NCBI GenBank assembly: GCA_002493515.1
Contig: DKYZ01000027.1
Coordinates: 1 to 5,725 of the forward strand
DNA from: Porphyromonadaceae bacterium UBA7087
GTDB taxonomy: Bacteria; Bacteroidota; Bacteroidia; Bacteroidales; Muribaculaceae
Direction: 5' to 3'
DNA: 5,725 nucleotides
Numbering within the stretch: position 1 is the first letter of the stretch; every line of letters begins with the position of its first letter. The notes under the pieces were generated by a model. That model ran no database searches and had not been told where the DNA came from. It saw nothing but the letters and a program-made list of their open reading frames with translations. The position numbers were made by a program, and so were the translations under genes. Below, piece by piece: positions 5,725-5,725 of the stretch.

Positions 5725-5725
5725 T

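Overview
The window looks like chromosomal DNA of a gut-type Bacteroidales bacterium. Three signals point there. Upstream regions carry the Bacteroidota promoter signature TTTG-N19/20-TAnnTTTG with no clear Shine-Dalgarno. The protein families (PCMD, calycin-like, DUF4923, Bacteroidota outer-membrane barrel) are largely confined to this phylum. The large minus-strand protein ends in a sorting-type tail (YNLSGVR...LPAGLYI...KVMV) common in Prevotella- and Muribaculaceae-like genomes. Fairly GC-rich genes between AT-rich spacers fit Muribaculaceae or a relative, but that level of assignment is an inference.

Layout from left to right: (1) bases 1-243 are non-coding and hold a good promoter (191-221) for (2) a small exported PAP2-type phosphatase (244-801, +). 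(3) A strong hairpin (827-867) separates it from the convergent gene (4), a 566-residue exported protein on the minus strand (897-2597) with a PCMD-type N-terminal half, a short beta domain, a calycin-like domain and a C-terminal sorting-type tail. (5) A 303-bp divergent spacer (2598-2900) contains two near-perfect back-to-back promoters, a T9 run inside one of them and several small palindromes. (6) A plus-strand operon follows: a PCMD-domain lipoprotein (2901-4028), an outer-membrane beta-barrel protein (4051-4824) and, after a heptamer-repeat spacer, a DUF4923 family protein (4866-5594). (7) A 16-bp perfect stem (5614-5654) closes the operon. The last bases hold a lone promoter -7 box for a gene beyond the window.

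All five proteins carry export signals, so this is a cell-envelope region. Two PCMD-type proteins diverge from a shared control region. One is a predicted lipoprotein encoded next to an outer-membrane barrel; the other is predicted to be secreted or surface-sorted. No SusC/SusD pair, glycoside hydrolase, sigma/anti-sigma pair or regulator lies in the window, so the substrate or ligand cannot be named. The best candidate for an undescribed system is this PCMD lipoprotein / barrel / DUF4923 operon with its divergent PCMD-calycin partner. That is a hypothesis from gene order and domain content; no function is shown. There is no tRNA, rRNA, CRISPR array or transposase.
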